Of a DNA stretch of 64,000 nt, positions 63,957-64,000 are shown piece after piece. Under the pieces are notes generated by a model, which was not told where the DNA came from, did not search any database, and saw only the letters and a program-made list of their open reading frames with translations. The stretch covers positions 24,898 to 88,897 of the forward strand of contig JAJPJX010000095.1 of the NCBI GenBank assembly GCA_021324015.1, read 5' to 3'. Position numbers and translations under genes: made by a program. Origin of the DNA: Solibacteraceae bacterium. Its GTDB lineage: Bacteria; Acidobacteriota; Terriglobia; Bryobacterales; Bryobacteraceae. Every line of letters begins with the position of its first letter. The stretch's first letter is position 1.

Positions 63957-64000
63957 GTATGGTTTCCTCCAAAAACCGCCCCGAATTGTAGGATGGCGTG
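63751..64000 (-). pseudogene. Second family 2 glycosyltransferase remnant, 5' end beyond window
   Basis: From the right edge the minus strand reads TPSYNSGRFLEETIQSVLSQ, then DYAHIDYLVMDGGSTGATRE and ILERYRGL, the first 50 residues of a GT2 domain. It then passes abruptly to LYYNHRHPARFLKDLLATSQ, which looks like the C-terminal end of another glycosyltransferase, and stops at TAA (63751-63753). The roughly 200 residues between are missing, so this is probably an internally deleted gene. It overlaps the start of the neighbouring GT2 pseudogene. Confidence 0.6.

Noticed and set aside
63751..64000. Intact small gene
   Set aside because: It is a GT2 N-terminus joined to an unrelated tail and lacks the D-x-D region, so it cannot be a functional glycosyltransferase.

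Overview
The window is a high-GC, gene-dense bacterial chromosome segment with no rRNA, tRNA, insertion sequence, prophage or CRISPR array that I can see. Several features point to an acidobacterium of the Solibacter/Bryobacter type; this is inferred from gene content, not from a marker-gene search. They are the large outer-membrane receptor with a carboxypeptidase-regulatory N-terminal domain, the DUF1080 lipoprotein, the many secreted TPR proteins, the NifJ plus dihydroorotate-dehydrogenase-like pair, and lipid A genes in a Gram-negative setting.

Layout. 1-2152 (minus): rpmH-rnpA-yidD-yidC, the classic ribosome/RNase P/membrane-insertion cluster. 2236-7185: a possible 28-residue membrane peptide, a LarA-type racemase, superoxide dismutase, the dciA-gatC-gatA operon with a clear intrinsic terminator, and maf. 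7232-16173: a TonB-receptor-like protein, a secreted bicupin, pyruvate:ferredoxin oxidoreductase and a flavoprotein partner. 16215-22403: an active/inactive M16 protease pair, prmA, a DapA-family lyase, a tartrate/D-malate dehydrogenase, and tag. 22404-32201: a PilZ protein, an MrfA/Hrq1-type helicase, an unknown protein, lpxB, a degenerate M1 peptidase with TPRs, two small exported proteins, and uvrC. 32220-40525: two metallophosphoesterases and rsmE, the ruvA-ruvB-folK-DUF1080 run, an esterase, and an MscS channel.

58982 down to 40526 is one unbroken minus-strand run of about 18.5 kb. It holds nuoC-D-I-J-K-L-M-N-H (complex I without nuoA, B, E, F, G), an unknown membrane protein, cstA-ybdD, a GH42-like secreted glycosidase, an iodothyronine-deiodinase-like protein, a TPR protein and a CLC channel. 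59206-64000 carries a phosphopantetheinyl transferase, a soluble hybrid histidine kinase, a TPR protein and two decayed glycosyltransferase-2 genes at the window edge.

The most notable observation is at 43364-44086. The deiodinase-like gene is interrupted by a single in-frame TGA exactly where animal deiodinases carry selenocysteine (FGS-x-T-U-PPF), and a compact hairpin with a GGU loop lies 17 nt downstream. I read it as a selenoprotein gene, not as two ORFs or a pseudogene. Other points of interest are a 15-histidine loop in NuoL, the incomplete nuo cluster, the zinc-site-less M1 homologue, genes (rnpA, yidD, a PPTase) whose conserved N-termini have no ATG/GTG/TTG start, and frameshifted tandem glycosyltransferases sharing a 22-bp direct repeat.
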